Assembly: GCA_034401795.1 (NCBI GenBank)
Contig: CM067363.1
Span: 25,656,688-25,720,687, forward strand
From: Chaetoderma sp. LZ-2023a
Lineage: Eukaryota > Mollusca > Caudofoveata > Chaetodermatida > Chaetodermatidae
Direction of reading: 5' to 3'
DNA: 64,000 nt
Shown: positions 44,655 to 56,214 of the stretch, one piece after another
Layout of the letters: each line of letters begins with the position of its first letter
Numbering within the stretch: position 1 is the first letter of the stretch
The notes under the pieces: model-generated
Told to the model about the DNA's origin: nothing
Seen by the model: the letters and a program-made list of their open reading frames with translations, nothing else
Database searches by the model: none
Position numbers and translations under genes: made by a program

Positions 44655-47600
44655 ATTCACCGACCGAGCGGTTTCTAATCCATCTGAAAATGGATAAAAA
44701 CGGTCCAGCGGATCCGGGTGAGTACTTGCATGCCTTAGTGGATAATGGTGCTAGTACATCCTTGATTCGCAAGGATATATGGCATAGCATGTTGAATGCT
44801 AGGCCATTGAAGAGAGCGAAGACGCTCTTGGCAGTAAATGGTTCCCCAATAGAACTTTTGGGAGAAACTCAAGTAAAATTCAAGAACGCCCGTACCATTC
44901 CGAGTACAGTGGTAGCGAGAATGCGGCATGAATGTTTGCTTGGTGTGGATGCTTTGCACTTGGGAAATGCAAAGATTGATTATCAGGCCAAAGTAGTAGT
45001 ATGGTTTGGCCAGGTATATCCTTTTAAGTATCCCTATAGGGAACAAACAAACTATGTATATGAGAGTTGTAGAGAAACGACCGGATATAAAGCTATCGAC
45101 AAAGTGCTTGGGGACTTTGCGGGTAACTTTGATACGGCTCGTCCAAACACGTTAGGTTTGGTCCCCAAAGTGGAGTGTACAGTACCAACAGGAGATGCGT
45201 TTCCTATAAGGCAAAAAGCCTACCGTTTACCGCTTGCCAAGCAGTATGTAGTCAAGAATCAAGTGGCTGAAATGCTGGCCGTGGGCGTCATAAGACCGTC
45301 GTCATCGCCCTGGGCGTCGCCCATTACGTTAGTTCCTAAGAAGGATGGGGACACGAGGTTTTGTGTCGACTACAGGAAGTTGAATTCTGTATGTCGTAAA
45401 GACAGTTATCCATTGCCGAATATAACGGATATCTTTGACTCGATGCACGGCGCAACGATATTTTCGACTATGGACTTGAAGTCTGGCTATTGGCAGATAC
45501 CAATGGACAGCCAAGACATAGAGAAAACAGCGTTCGTTTGCAGTGAAGGCTTGTTCGAATGGATTCGGATGCCGTTTGGTTTTTGCAACTCAGGTGCCGT
45601 ATTTCAGAGGGCAATGAACGATATTTTCCGAGAATTCGTGGGGAAATATTTGCATGTTTTTGTCGATGACGTAGTAGTGTATTCGAGGAATTCCGCTGAG
45701 CATGCACAGCATTTGCGTAAGGTTATGCGTAGAATTCAGGAATACAATGTACAGGTTAAGAAAAAGAAGTGCGCGTTTGCCCGCGAGTCTGTGGACTTGT
45801 TGGGGTATCATATTTCTGCACAAGGAGTGGCTCCTCAGGTCCAGAAGGTCAAGGTCATAAGGGAAATGTCACCACCACGGGACGTGGGTGAGGTGAGAAG
45901 TTTCCTTGGGCCTACTGGTTATTACCGCTCTTGTGTGCAAGGCTATGCCGAAATTGCTAAGCCCTTGATAGGATTAACCAAGAAGTATAAACGATTTGAA
46001 TGGGGTAAGGAGGAACAACAAGCGTTTAAGAAATTGCAAAACTTGCTGTGCAGTGAGATGGTTCTCACCTATCCAAATTTGAATGCTCCGTATAGGTTGT
46101 ATACTGATGCGTCTAGCTATGCGATAGGTGCGATATTGGTACAGGTAGACGATAAGGGTATCGAACGAGTAATACAGTATGTAAGCTCTACTCTGAAGGA
46201 CAGTCAGTTAAATTGGCCCGTAATAGAGAAGGAAGCTTATGCTGTGATATACGCATTGAAGAAGCTTAGACCTTATCTATTTGGCGCGCAGTTCACCGTG
46301 TATACTGACCACAAACCCCTAAAGAGTTTGTTTGTGGGAGAAGTTAAAAACACGAAGGTGCAGCGCTGGGCAGTGCTGATTGCCGAGTATGGGTGTAAGA
46401 TAGAATACATCGAAGGCTCGAAGAATATTCGAGCGAACATGTTGTCCAGGTTACGTCGTCCCGTGGAGATCGCCACCTTAGACACAGGCGATTTTGTCAT
46501 ACCGGATGTAGACGAGGGTGCGTTACCGCATGTCCCTCTGGAGGTATTTGACATTCCCTACGACGCTTTGTGTGCCGAGCAGACCAAGGAATACCCGGAG
46601 TTGTTCAAGAACACCCCGGTGGAGTATATGGTCAAGAATGGAATATTATAGTCTTTAGTTACGCCTTCAGCGTTGGACGCTGAGTACCCCATAATCATGT
46701 TACCTACCCTGTTCCGTGAGAAAGTGCTCCGGATGGCTCATGAACGAGCCGGTCACCAAGGTCTGCAGAAGACCATCGGCATGGTATGAGATTCGTTTGT
46801 GTGGGCGTCTTTGAGAAAAGACGTGGTGCGTATGCTAGAGACGTGTACGATGTGTCAGGTCAACCGACCTGTCAACACTCGACCACGGTACAGTGAGATG
46901 CCCATGGCCAATTATCCGAGTCAGATAATCGGCATGGATTTGATAGGTCCACTGTTAGAGTCGAGTAAGGGTAATGTGTATATCATGACGATCGTCGATC
47001 ACTGTTCTGCGTGGGCAGAAGCATATCCGATTCTGGCTAAGACGTCGCAAAACGTTGAGGACAAGTTTTTTAACGAGTACGTCGCCCGTCATGGCGTCCC
47101 TGAGATATTGATAACAGATCAGGGAAAAGAGTTTTGTTCTAAATCTCTGGAGGAGAGATTCAGGGAACATGGGATCGATCATAAGCGATCGAGTCCCTAC
47201 CACCCACAAACTAATGGGCGTACCGAGAGGTTTAATCGGACCCTTAAGGATTTGATCCAGAAAGGGGTTAACAATGCCTCTCGTACGTGGGAAGACGAAT
47301 TGGGTGCGGCTTTAACAGCCTACCGCAGTACTCGTCATTCCACTACTGGTTATGCGCCATTTTATCTGACATACGGTCGACGGGCGAGATTGCCATTCGC
47401 CATTCCCATAGATGCATCGCAAGATTTGGGTGAGAGACTGACCTGTCTCAATAATGCCTTACTGCGTTCTCGTATGGAAACGGCCAGGTCTCGTGAGGTC
47501 CACCGGGAGCAGATTGACAAGCGTGCAAACGCTGGTGTGTTTAACGTGGGTGATTCGGTGGTCGTAAAGGCAGAGGAACGGATGAAGTTAACCTCTCGCA

Positions 47601-48166
47601 GTGACCCCGAGTATGAGATCTTTAAGATCAACGGGCCTGTGGCTCATGTCCGGCACCAACGGTCTGGGAAGGTGCGCGTACTGAATATAGCTAGGTTACG
47701 CGTAGTCGACTCAGAGATGTGCTGGGACAAGGTACGGCCACGCCCTGTTCGTAACCCTGCAAAGGGTACGAAAGGTAGCCATCATCCGAGGGTGATGATG
47801 CTCACCCAGGCCGAAGAAGGGCCAGAGTCCGACCCTAACGCCACCTCGGGTAGTAGAGCTCGTAGGAAGCGACCAGCTTCTGGTAATGAGCCAGGGGTGG
47901 GCAAGAGGGGTAGGAGGGTTGATAACAACATCAGTCAACCTGGTACGAGTGAGACTCGAAACCGTGAGTCACCGATGGAATCTCACGCAACTCCTCAGAC
48001 GGTGGTGATGGACAGCTCGGAGGAGGTACCAGAGAGTGTGCCGGAACCAATGGAAACACTGCCAGAGCCGCGCTACTTTTTGCGCAAGCGCAGGCACGCT
48101 CCTGAGGTCGACGCCGACAACAAACGACTCAGGATTGGCGCGTTTGGCCGCGCCCATGTACGATGA
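44609..48166 (+). pseudogene. pol: Pol polyprotein: protease, RT, RNase H, integrase (two in-frame stops)
   Basis: Continuous frame interrupted by TAG at 46649-46651 and TGA at 46787-46789. Protease: HALVDNGASTSLI, with DNGA in place of the usual D(T/S)GA. RT: RFCVDYRKLN, STMDLKSGYWQI (motif A), MPFGFCNSGAVFQ (motif B), VFVDDVVVYS (motif C, VDD intact). RNase H: LYTDASSYAIGA, EKEAYAVIYALKK, YTDHKPL. Integrase, after the first stop: a His pair near 46740, CTMCQ zinc ligands, then the D,D,E catalytic triad in GMDLIGP, ITDQGKEF and GRTERFN, and a GPV/GPY-like module (FKINGPVAHV). The second stop is in the integrase zinc domain. The Pro- and Glu-rich C-terminal tail ends in a basic segment. No chromodomain is seen. 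Confidence 0.9.
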
Positions 48167-48224
48167 CTTCATCGATCGTATAGAGGCAGTTATAAGGCGA
48201 CATAGCCACCGATAGTTACCCTTC

Positions 48225-48244
48225 TGACTTATACTCTGTACCAG
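48225..48244 (+). promoter_or_regulatory. Candidate splice acceptor before env
   Basis: TTATACTCTGTACCAG, preceded by a pyrimidine-rich ACCCTTCTGAC stretch, ends 24 nt before the env ATG at 48269. It pairs logically with the donor at 42765. Confidence 0.45.
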
Positions 48245-48268
48245 TAAACATCGCAATAGTGTAGCATC

Positions 48269-50188
48269 ATGTATTTCGCGCAATGGTGTCTGTTGATAAT
48301 GTTCGTTGTGTTGGTTAGTAAAGTGCACAGTGTGGGCACCGTATGTAAAGACGCTAGTGTACATCGGTTGCCCAATGGCGTAATGATTACCAAACCGGAA
48401 ACGGTGTCCGTTGTAAGAGCCTAGTGGACGGTAATAGTGTCCATTGACCATCCATATTTGCCGAAGGGATTTCTGGGACACTTGGCCCAAATGGCTGACC
48501 TTGTTGCGAGTTTAAGTACAAAGACTTCTTTTATAAGCACCGAGGATATATTCGGATTACAGCACAGGATACGCGGAGTGAGGAAGATCGCTCTGAAAAC
48601 GGAACAAGTAATGGCACGTAGGTCACATAGGCGACAGAAGCGGGGGTTATTTAATTTCGTGGGGGACATTGCCTCGTCGTTATTTGGAACCACTACTGCC
48701 GGGGATATAAATGCCATCCGTGATGTGGTCAAGAAAGCGATGACCAATGTGAATAGGATAGTACATTTCACTAACAGGTTGGCGTCCCATGTAAAGCTGG
48801 CCTTCCATGATATTAACATGAACACGAATCGCATCAATGAGCTCGGCGATAGCCTGGTCGAGGTGACCAGCAACCTGAGCCGGGTGTAGCGTATACACGA
48901 GACCCGACAGAACGAACTTTATGCCCTGGGGCGCCTTGGGCATATAATAGACTCGGCCGAATATGTGGTCTATGACTACCAAAAGACGGCAGAACAGTTT
49001 CATAGACAAACCGCGTCGCTGGAGTTAGGACGACTGACCGAGGAACTGTTTGGTCCCGCGGATCTGACATCGGTGTCCGGACACGTCAGGGTGGGAAATC
49101 AGCTGATACGTCCGTACCAGTGGTACTATCTGAATGTAGTAGTGTATCCGTTGTGGAAGGAAGACGGCATGTTGCACTATGTAGCGACGTTACCGTTGAT
49201 TGACGATGGTAGTTACATAGAATACGGGTTACATTCGTGGCCCGAACCGTTGGCCACCGAGGGGTATTACATGCCGGTAGAGGTAGGGCGTACCAGTATG
49301 GGTCTCGATACAAAGACCGGGTGGTACTTTACGCCATCGGGGTGTCGTGGTACGGGGCCTAGGGTGTGTCAGGGTCAACTGAGGGTCGACAAGACCCACG
49401 TACCCTGCATAGTAAGCCTATTGACAAACACGACAGATAGTAACTGTAATATTCAACTATCAGAGTCTAACATAACCGCTAGCAAATTATTTGCCAATGG
49501 GAAAATAGGTGTGGTGTTGCAAACCTTCGGTGAAACCATGGAAATACACTGCGACGGACGACTGACTGACCGGTGCGTAGTGAGTAATGGTGTGTATGCA
49601 TTAATGTCTGGTGAATGCGGGTATAGTGGGAAAGGCTGGCAATTCGAGCCTGTGGCGTCTTATAGTCGAACGTACACTCGGGTTAGCTTGGCCATTGAGA
49701 TGCCTCACTTGGATGTGACCGGGGTCCTTAACCAGTCCATGATAGTAAATCATTTGAAACTGCAACCCTGGAACCACTTACAAAAGTCCAAGTATGTGCC
49801 GCTAGCACCGCTATCCGTGATCGACCCAGTGATGGTCGATGGCATTGGAGTACGCTCATTCGTATCGTATTCAGCGGGCTCCTCCGTTGTAGTGATTGTG
49901 ATTGTGCTTATATTATATAAATGTGGTATTTTGAACCGCATGTGGATTTGGATCAAATGCAAGCCACCTGCGGCCCATAGTAGTGCACCCCGTCATATTC
50001 GCTCTCCGCGACCGCGGGGAACTGCAGCCCTGCCAGTAATGGTGGAGATGTCGGCCGGGTCGTCGCCTAACGCTATTGCCAGGACCGAGATCGACCCGAC
50101 GGCTGACGGATGGATAGACGTGGAGCTATACAATGACATTGGTATGCCTAACGTGGATCTGAGTGACCGGGTGGACTCATCCCAATGA
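48269..50188 (+). pseudogene. env: Env, baculovirus-F-like fusion glycoprotein (two in-frame stops)
   Basis: One frame of 639 codons from ATG 48269 to TGA 50186-50188, broken by TAG at 48422-48424 and 48887-48889. The first ~23 residues look like a signal peptide (hydrophobic CLLIMFVVLVSKVHS). About residue 125-135 has a furin-type site, RRQKR, immediately followed by a glycine/phenylalanine-rich segment starting GLFNFVG, the hallmark of the fusion peptide in baculovirus F and errantivirus Env. A helical, Asn-rich heptad-like stretch follows (MTNVNRIVHFTNRL). Cysteines and N-glycosylation sequons (NTT, NIT) lie in the ectodomain. The anchor is near residue 535-555 (SSVVVIVIVLILY), followed by a ~90-residue basic cytoplasmic tail. 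In an intact relative it would mediate membrane fusion and cell-to-cell or virion transfer. Confidence 0.85.
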
Positions 50189-50649
50189 CATTTTGGAGTT
50201 AACTTCGTATGCTGTGTATGGAACACTCAGTTGTAACACTTGACTTTTATACTATCGTAATAATTGAACATGATTTGTGATGGTATTTGCACTGTGGATT
50301 CTATATTGTATTGCTATTATCCTATTAATCATATTATATTAATATATTTATATTTAATGATGCTATTAATGTCTTGCCGGGGCGGGTCAAGTTGCGCTTG
50401 ATACTTCGTATCTGGACACGTTTGTACTTTGTATAGAATTACGCTGTTGTCCTCTGTTTCCGGGGATGGGCGATTGCGCCTGATGTAGTTAATATTGTGG
50501 TTTGAGATATAATCTTATTATGGTGTATGACGTAGTCTGGATGGCTCTGGTATGGGTGGTTTAGGTAGTTGATAGTGCACAACGAGTTAATTAACGCTCT
50601 CTTAAAGGCCTTAAGCGAGGCGGTTATTTAACTTCGGTTGACGGGCATG
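50189..50649 (+). other. Element 3' untranslated region
   Basis: AT-rich with GGGGCGGGTC and CGGGGATGGGCG words. No obvious polypurine tract abuts the 3' LTR (the last bases read TTGACGGGCATG), which is unusual because plus-strand DNA priming normally starts there. Confidence 0.6.
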
Positions 50650-52200
50650 TGTAGATATGGGATTGTTTGGTGGGAAGTCATGACCCCACTGGACGTCTTA
50701 TATGTGCAAGTAAGTCCCGAGTGAAATTCATGTTTGTGAATACCAGGTGAGCTAATAGACTAGGTCACAATGTATACTTAGATGCACTGGGTGGCATCGA
50801 GTAGTTTCGCAGAAACGATTTATATTTAGCTGTGTTGCCAGCATTGGGTAACAGTCTATATTTGGATGCATTACCAGTAGGCATCTTATTATTGAATATG
50901 TATTAGATGCACTGGGTGACATCAACCAGTGCTGATGGTATACAGTTTCGCAGAAACAGGTTCGAAACTGATGCGAAACTAGGACTATGATAGTAGTATG
51001 AAAAGTTAGGAATGGAATAGAATTGAATGGGGCACTGTGTTCGGAGTTGATGGCTTCTGTCAATGGGTGAGGATGAAAGTTGTTGCTGTGAAGGCGGCAC
51101 ACACTTTTATAATGTTCAGCAGTCATTTCAGCCAATAGTTTAGTACATATTCGAATGAAATAAACGATAAGAATCGATAGGAATCGAGAGGATTTATAGG
51201 AAATTAGGGTCGACAGACTGACGAGGGGTGGTGACGGTTAGCTGTCAGGCTCCATCATAACAAGTAATAACAGCACCACCTGGCAATGAGATCATCAGCT
51301 CACGTGCTTATTAACGTTCGTTTCCTACAGGCTTACACGTGATAGGCAATGGATGGGAAACGGACATTTAAGCGTCATGAGTGAATCAAGTACATGATAG
51401 AGTTTGTAGATAAACAAGCTGTCAATCATAGGGACATAACGGTTTCGTAGAAACTGATAAATGTTGATAGTTGGTGACAGGAGGCATCAAATCAGAACCA
51501 GACTAAACCACTTGGGACCATGTTTGATGTTCTATTCATGAAAGAGAAACACGGAGTTTGATTGGTCGGGATGACGTCATAATCAATGGGCATCCGATCA
51601 AACTCCAGTGAAGAGAAATCAAAAGAACGTGACGTAGAAGATAGGAATAGTATATAAGGGGCCATCTGCCTTGTATCGGGAGTCTTTCTCATTTGGATTC
51701 AGTCGAGTATTTGTGGTTCCGATTTAAGGAGTTAAAGTAAGAGATAGAAAAATAGAATAGCATAGCAGACCAGAGCGCTGGGAGTATTGCTAGTTCGTTT
51801 AAATTAGTAGTAGGAAACATATTTAAATCTATTATTGTTGTAAATACGTAAACCGGTGACAGTATAAGTTACCAAACTTTGTAGGTCTTATTGTACAGTT
51901 AAGATAGAAATAAAACAATCACCTTGAGTAAAATTCAAGGCAAAAGTTTGGTAGCCTCTTTGTTGATAATTCTGGATAACACGGAAGACCACCGTGTCGA
52001 ACTGATCTTCCTGAAACAAGAAGTCAGATCAGGCCCAGGCACTAATATAAATATCGTTAGGCCTCTTTACCTACGAGGCGAGCTAGTGTCGCGCTCCATC
52101 ATCATCGATACGACCGGCTGTCGCAGCAGCCAAACATACAGGGTTGTATCGAGGAGGGAGGAGCTCAAGAAATAGTAAGAAGAGGATCGGGAAATCTTCA
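50650..52200 (+). repeat. 3' LTR
   Basis: Same length as the 5' LTR (1551 bp), TG...CA ends, ten substitutions and no indels seen between them. Carries the same CCAAT/CRE/TATA set (TGACGTCA at 51572-51579). Confidence 0.95.
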
Positions 52201-53225
52201 ATCTGTAGCAAACTTATCTTTCGGGCTGTCAAAGGCATCACATTTGTTTTTAGAGTAGTTTTTACCGTAGATTTCAAATCTGCCAGGTACACTTTAAATT
52301 TTATTCCGGCACAATTTTATTAAGCGTTGCGTTTGTGTATTGGTTTATGTATCTAGCATAGCTCAAACTATTATTATAATCTGTGGCGATACTGGATTTT
52401 GCAGGCAGTAGTGTCATTATATACACTATTTCAGGGATTTTCAGAAACCTACTTGTGACTTAGATTTATATCTTGAATCTGGAGAAACATATGCCCTCAT
52501 AAACAGCTACTTGGCCACCAAAAATCATCTTTCTACGATATCTTAGAGCTGAGAAATAGCAATTTCCAACATTTAGGCGGACATCTTGGCGTTTCAAGGT
52601 CATGCGGTTTAAACCTATATATCTTAGGTGTGTTGATATGTAAGTGGTTATACATGCCATAAGGCATTTATCTGGCCTCATAAACCCCAGTCTAGCCACC
52701 AAAGTAATCTGGCTATATTATCTAGGAGCTGCGAAATAAGAAATAGGAATATTATGGCGGCCATCTTGGATTTTTTTATCATGTGATATACAATCTATAC
52801 AGGAGGCAATAGCAACATATTACTAGCTGGATTGCATTGCTTGCTAACGCCTCTAAATAGGCAGTCTCTCCACCTATTTGCTCTGTATGCGACATTAAGG
52901 AACTGGGAGGTATCACTCACCAACACGAAATGGTGACCATATTGGATTGTGATGATCATGTGACCTAAGTCTCAAATTTAAAGACTAAATATATTCTAAT
53001 GATAGATATCACATTTTAGACACCAAGATCACGTTCTTCTGCCATCTGGAAGACCCAGACCACGGTTGTATGTGTTCGCGGCGGCCATCTTGAATTTTTG
53101 CAAATTAGCTAATTAAATATACAAACATTTAATGTGTACCGGACAGATTTGAAATCTACGATAAAAGCTACTCTAGAAATAAGTGAGATACCTTTGACAG
53201 CCCGAAAGATTAGTTTGCTACAGAT
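52201..53225. mobile_element. Non-autonomous TIR DNA transposon, pierced by the LTR element
   Basis: The left end ATCTGTAGCAAAC and right end GTTTGCTACAGAT are inverted repeats that extend about 90 bp (52201-52290 and 53136-53225), sharing TCTTTCGGGCTGTCAAAGG, TAGAGTAG and GTAGATTTCAAATCTG. The interior has no transposase. It holds 3-4 diverged tandem units of about 150-190 bp, each with GGCGGCCATCTTGGA (near 52580, 52755, 52930, 53080). The first four bases are the LTR element's target duplication, so that element integrated within the terminal base pairs. Confidence 0.8.
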
Positions 53226-53530
53226 CTATCCTTTCTAGTAACGTCATTATGACCTAATGACTGACGTAGATAACTACATCCCGAATGCATAATTGAAAAC
53301 GGACTAAGTGTTGTTGTACGAAGTGTATGTCTTTACTATTTAATACACATGCTGTTGAATATTTTGAAACTAAAATTGACTGTAGGGAAAATACTCAACA
53401 GCTTACCTGCGTTGTTTTTCTGGAAATTGATTGACAGGGCTTTCGTTGATCGATCGATCCCAACACTGTCGAAGTGTGGGCGGAGATTACCTAGAAGCGG
53501 GCTGGGCAGAGCTAAAACTGGAAAGATACA
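53226..53530 (-). mobile_element. F1 repeat, body of the interrupted copy
   Basis: ACGTCATTATGACC, ACGGACTAAGTGTTGTTGTA, CGAAGTGTATGTCTTTACTA, CATGCTGTTGAATATTTTGA, a collapsed palindrome, TCAACAGCTTACCTG, TTTTCTGGAAATTGATTGAC, TCGATCGATCCCAACACTG and AGCTAAAACTGGAAAGA, which is the F1 type A terminus. Its missing right end is at 41092-41176. Confidence 0.75.
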
Positions 53531-53954
53531 TTGCCGCCAAAATGATGCGGAGTGTACATCAACCACGATGTGTTGATGGCGAAAGGACGTGTTCTAGACA
53601 ACCTGGTTGTAATTATAGCGCATTCTCGAGCAAGGAATGCACTTTTTTTGCCAGTATATCATTACGTTACTAATAACGTGTCCTCATTTCTCCTCACATT
53701 CCTGTCATCCTGCTTACGTAAATTGCAAAATCACGCAATTTGCAGTCAATTATCGCAATGATTTAATCATATAATGATTGGCGGCCTCCAGCGAAGGATT
53801 ATATCTCCTCTAGACCAGATATTGTGAATTTGACGTATATAGATCAAGGCACATCCACACCGGATGCGTGTCAAATAACGACATGACAGACACAATTTGT
53901 TATTATTTTCTCATGCCCATGTACGTAACTAGCAAGTCAACACAACAAAAGGTT
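53531..53954. other. Gene-free stretch
   Basis: No supported feature. Confidence 0.35.
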
Positions 53955-54290
53955 CTTACTAGCAATGCCCACACATGTCTAGCTAAGTTCCGGTCCTGTG
54001 ATGAGCGTGTTGCAATCGATTTGAAACTGAAACCCGAATTCCCAGAATCTAAATTTTGTGGTAACTATAGAGGTACGTTGTTGAATATTTTGAAACTAAT
54101 CTGACTGGGAGCTGTCGCTGCCTATGACAGCAACAGCTCCTAGTCAATTCAGTTTTAAAATATTCAACATCATGGATATTTTGTAAATTTATCAAATCCA
54201 TACAATTCGTACACTTTAGTGACGAACTTTTCGATATGGCGATGGAGTTACGTCATCTTGATTATCATGTTCGCCGAGTACCACGTACCT
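53955..54290 (+). mobile_element. F1 repeat, diverged
   Basis: CAATGCCCACACATGTCTAG, AACTATAGAGGTACGTTGTT (donor-like site mutated to GAGGTACG), an intact palindrome (GGGAGCTGTCGCTGCCTATG and complement) and ATACAATTCGTACACTTTAG. Confidence 0.7.
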
Positions 54291-54520
54291 CTGGCGTGTG
54301 TGAATATGACAACAGCTACTTCAGGTGGGGCCAGCGTTTTGCTGCCACACTGATCGACCACCTGCATCCAAGTATTATCCGTTCTAGGTAAATATAACAT
54401 CTATCGTTAATTATCCGTAGATCGATTAAGATTCATTTTCAGCGGATGTTAGCAAAACAGTGATACGAGAGAAGGTTATTTTTAGCCGCGGTTAGCGGCT
54501 CAATACAGCGCAACGTCTAT

Positions 54521-55005
54521 TAGTTAGTGAGGATTTCAGTTTGTCAGTTAGTTACTAAGTTAGTCAGTTAATCAGTTAGTCAGTTATTCAGTTAGTGAGG
54601 TATTCAGTTAGTCAGTTAGTGAGTTAGGTAGTTGCTGAGTTAGTCAGTCAATCAGTTAGTAAGTTAGTCGGTTAATCAGTTAGCCAGTTAGTCAGTTATT
54701 CAGTTTGTTAGTTAGTCAGTTAGTTCGTCAGTTAGTTAGACAGTTGGTCATTTAGCTAGTTGGTTATTAAGTTAGTCAGTTAGTCGTTTAGTCAGTTAGT
54801 GAGGTATTCAGTTAGTCAGCTAGTGAGATAAGTAGTTACCGTGTTAGTCAGTTAATCAGTTGGTCAGTTAGTCAGTCAGTCATTCAGACATTTATTCAGT
54901 TAGTCAGTTAGTTAGTTAGTCGGTTAGGTAGTTAGTCAGTTAGACAGTCAGTCAGTTAATCGGTTAGTCAGGTAGTCAGTTAGTCATTTATTTAGCTAGT
55001 CAGTC
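54521..55005 (+). repeat. (GTTAGTCA)n-like tandem repeat
   Basis: About 485 bp of CAGTTAGT-type octamers with frequent variants (CAGTTATT, CAATCAGT, GAGGTATT). A higher-order pattern may exist: GAGGTATTCAGTTAGTCAG occurs near 54597 and 54803, about 206 bp apart. Confidence 0.9.
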
Positions 55006-55556
55006 GCAAAAGCGCATTCCACGCTGTAGTTTCAAGAGTTTTTCGTATACAGTTATGACAACTGGTGCACAGGTTGTTTGTCGAGGCCTGAAGGGGTGTC
55101 ATACATTTGGGGTCAAAATGTTACGGCAATGGTGACCAAGTTACAATATGATTATTTTGAAAACTATGTGCATGCCACATTTGTTCTCCTTCGTTTTCAC
55201 TCGTCACTCACACTTACCGAGATTATATCGATCTTGTTCTCATGCCACAGTGAATGCGCACGATGCGCTCGATGCGAGTGATTTTTATGTACATCAATTT
55301 AAGACAATAAAATGGCGCGAAATATAGCAGGGCTTTTGCTAATCAGATTGGCCATTAGGCCTCCATTTTACGAGTATCCTCGATCGACTACGCGAAATAA
55401 CTATTAGTTGATCTTGTTTATTCGATGGGTTCTGATGCCGTAAATGGGTTGGTATAGCTTCCTTGAACGCCTCTTGCTATTTATTTCCCTCAACTCTTTC
55501 TGGAAAAGTTGGTATTGTTCATTTGGCGTCTGTGCGCCAGTTCGCCCGTGTATATG
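55006..55556. other. Gene-free stretch
   Basis: No supported feature. CGATGCGCTCGATGCGAGTG near 55260 is a small CG-rich direct repeat. Confidence 0.35.
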
Positions 55557-55895
55557 TTACCTCTTACTTAGCTATGCCCCGCCCATCTCTATCTAAGCTC
55601 CACCGACACCTCACTCGTGATGGGAGCAATCGATCTCTGAACTTCATGACTATCAATTTCCTGAAAACTATAGCAACAGCGCCAAGTCAAATTAGGTTAA
55701 AATATTCAACAACATGTTAATTAAATAGTAGAGACATACACTTCTACAACGTGTCGGACTATTAAGCGTTAAAGACGGTCCTAATTGAATCATTTATGCC
55801 GTAATGATTATGACGTCATCATACACGCCATCTGGATGATTGTGAGGTCATATGCCGTCACACTATAGATCGATACTCTGGAAAGGTGAACTGGC
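55557..55895 (+). mobile_element. F1 repeat, left palindrome arm deleted
   Basis: AGCTATGCCCCGCCCATCTC, then AAACTATAGCAACAGCGCCA where the donor-like site and left arm should be: a clean deletion between ACTATA and GCAACAGCG. TGACGTCA at 55811-55818. Right end ACTCTGGAAAGGTGA. Confidence 0.75.
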
Positions 55896-55974
55896 AATCA
55901 TAAAACCGTGTATTTTATTGTTCCGTCCATCCATCCGTATCTTTTAACGACTTACTACCAAAGGCAGCATCATC

Positions 55975-56145
55975 ATCCAGCCACATTACTTTCAAAATAT
56001 GAAACAGCTAGCCGGCATAGTTTTCAGGAAATTGAGATTTGGATCGTGCAGCGATTAATTGATCCCAACACGATCGAGTCGTGGGTCGAGCTTAGCTAGA
56101 GATGGGCGGGGCATAGCCAAAGCTGGAAAGGCCCATTGGTATTCA
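55975..56145 (-). mobile_element. F1 fragment, outer part
   Basis: AACAGCTAGCCGGCATAGTT, TTCAGGAAATTGAGATT, TTGATCCCAACACGATCGAG, GAGATGGGCGGGGCATAGCC and CTGGAAAGGCCCATTG. Type A terminus. Confidence 0.65.
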
Positions 56146-56214
56146 GTTGGCCTCGTCATCAGAGGACCACGTATATCACGGCATGTGTACGTCGCTGATT
56201 GGCCGTATTTAGGC

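Larger units (their letters stand above)
41181..52200 (+). mobile_element. Env-bearing Ty3/gypsy-type LTR retroelement (errantivirus-like)
   Basis: Complete by structure: 1551-bp LTRs starting TG and ending CA, ATCT duplication, a small ORF, gag, NC, PR-RT-RH-IN and env. RT-RNase H before integrase is the Ty3/gypsy order. The env with furin-site plus fusion-peptide-like segment resembles baculovirus F proteins and the Env of insect errantiviruses. The LTRs differ at 10 of 1551 sites by my reading, so insertion is fairly recent. Coding regions hold four in-frame stops and two frame changes, so the copy is defective as written. It lies inside a TIR DNA transposon. Confidence 0.9.

Noticed and set aside
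41181-52200. Exogenous provirus capable of expression
   Set aside because: Two stops in pol and two in env, plus frame changes, make this copy defective as read.
54521-55005. CRISPR-like regular repetition
   Set aside because: Octamer tandem repeat without unique spacers in eukaryotic DNA.
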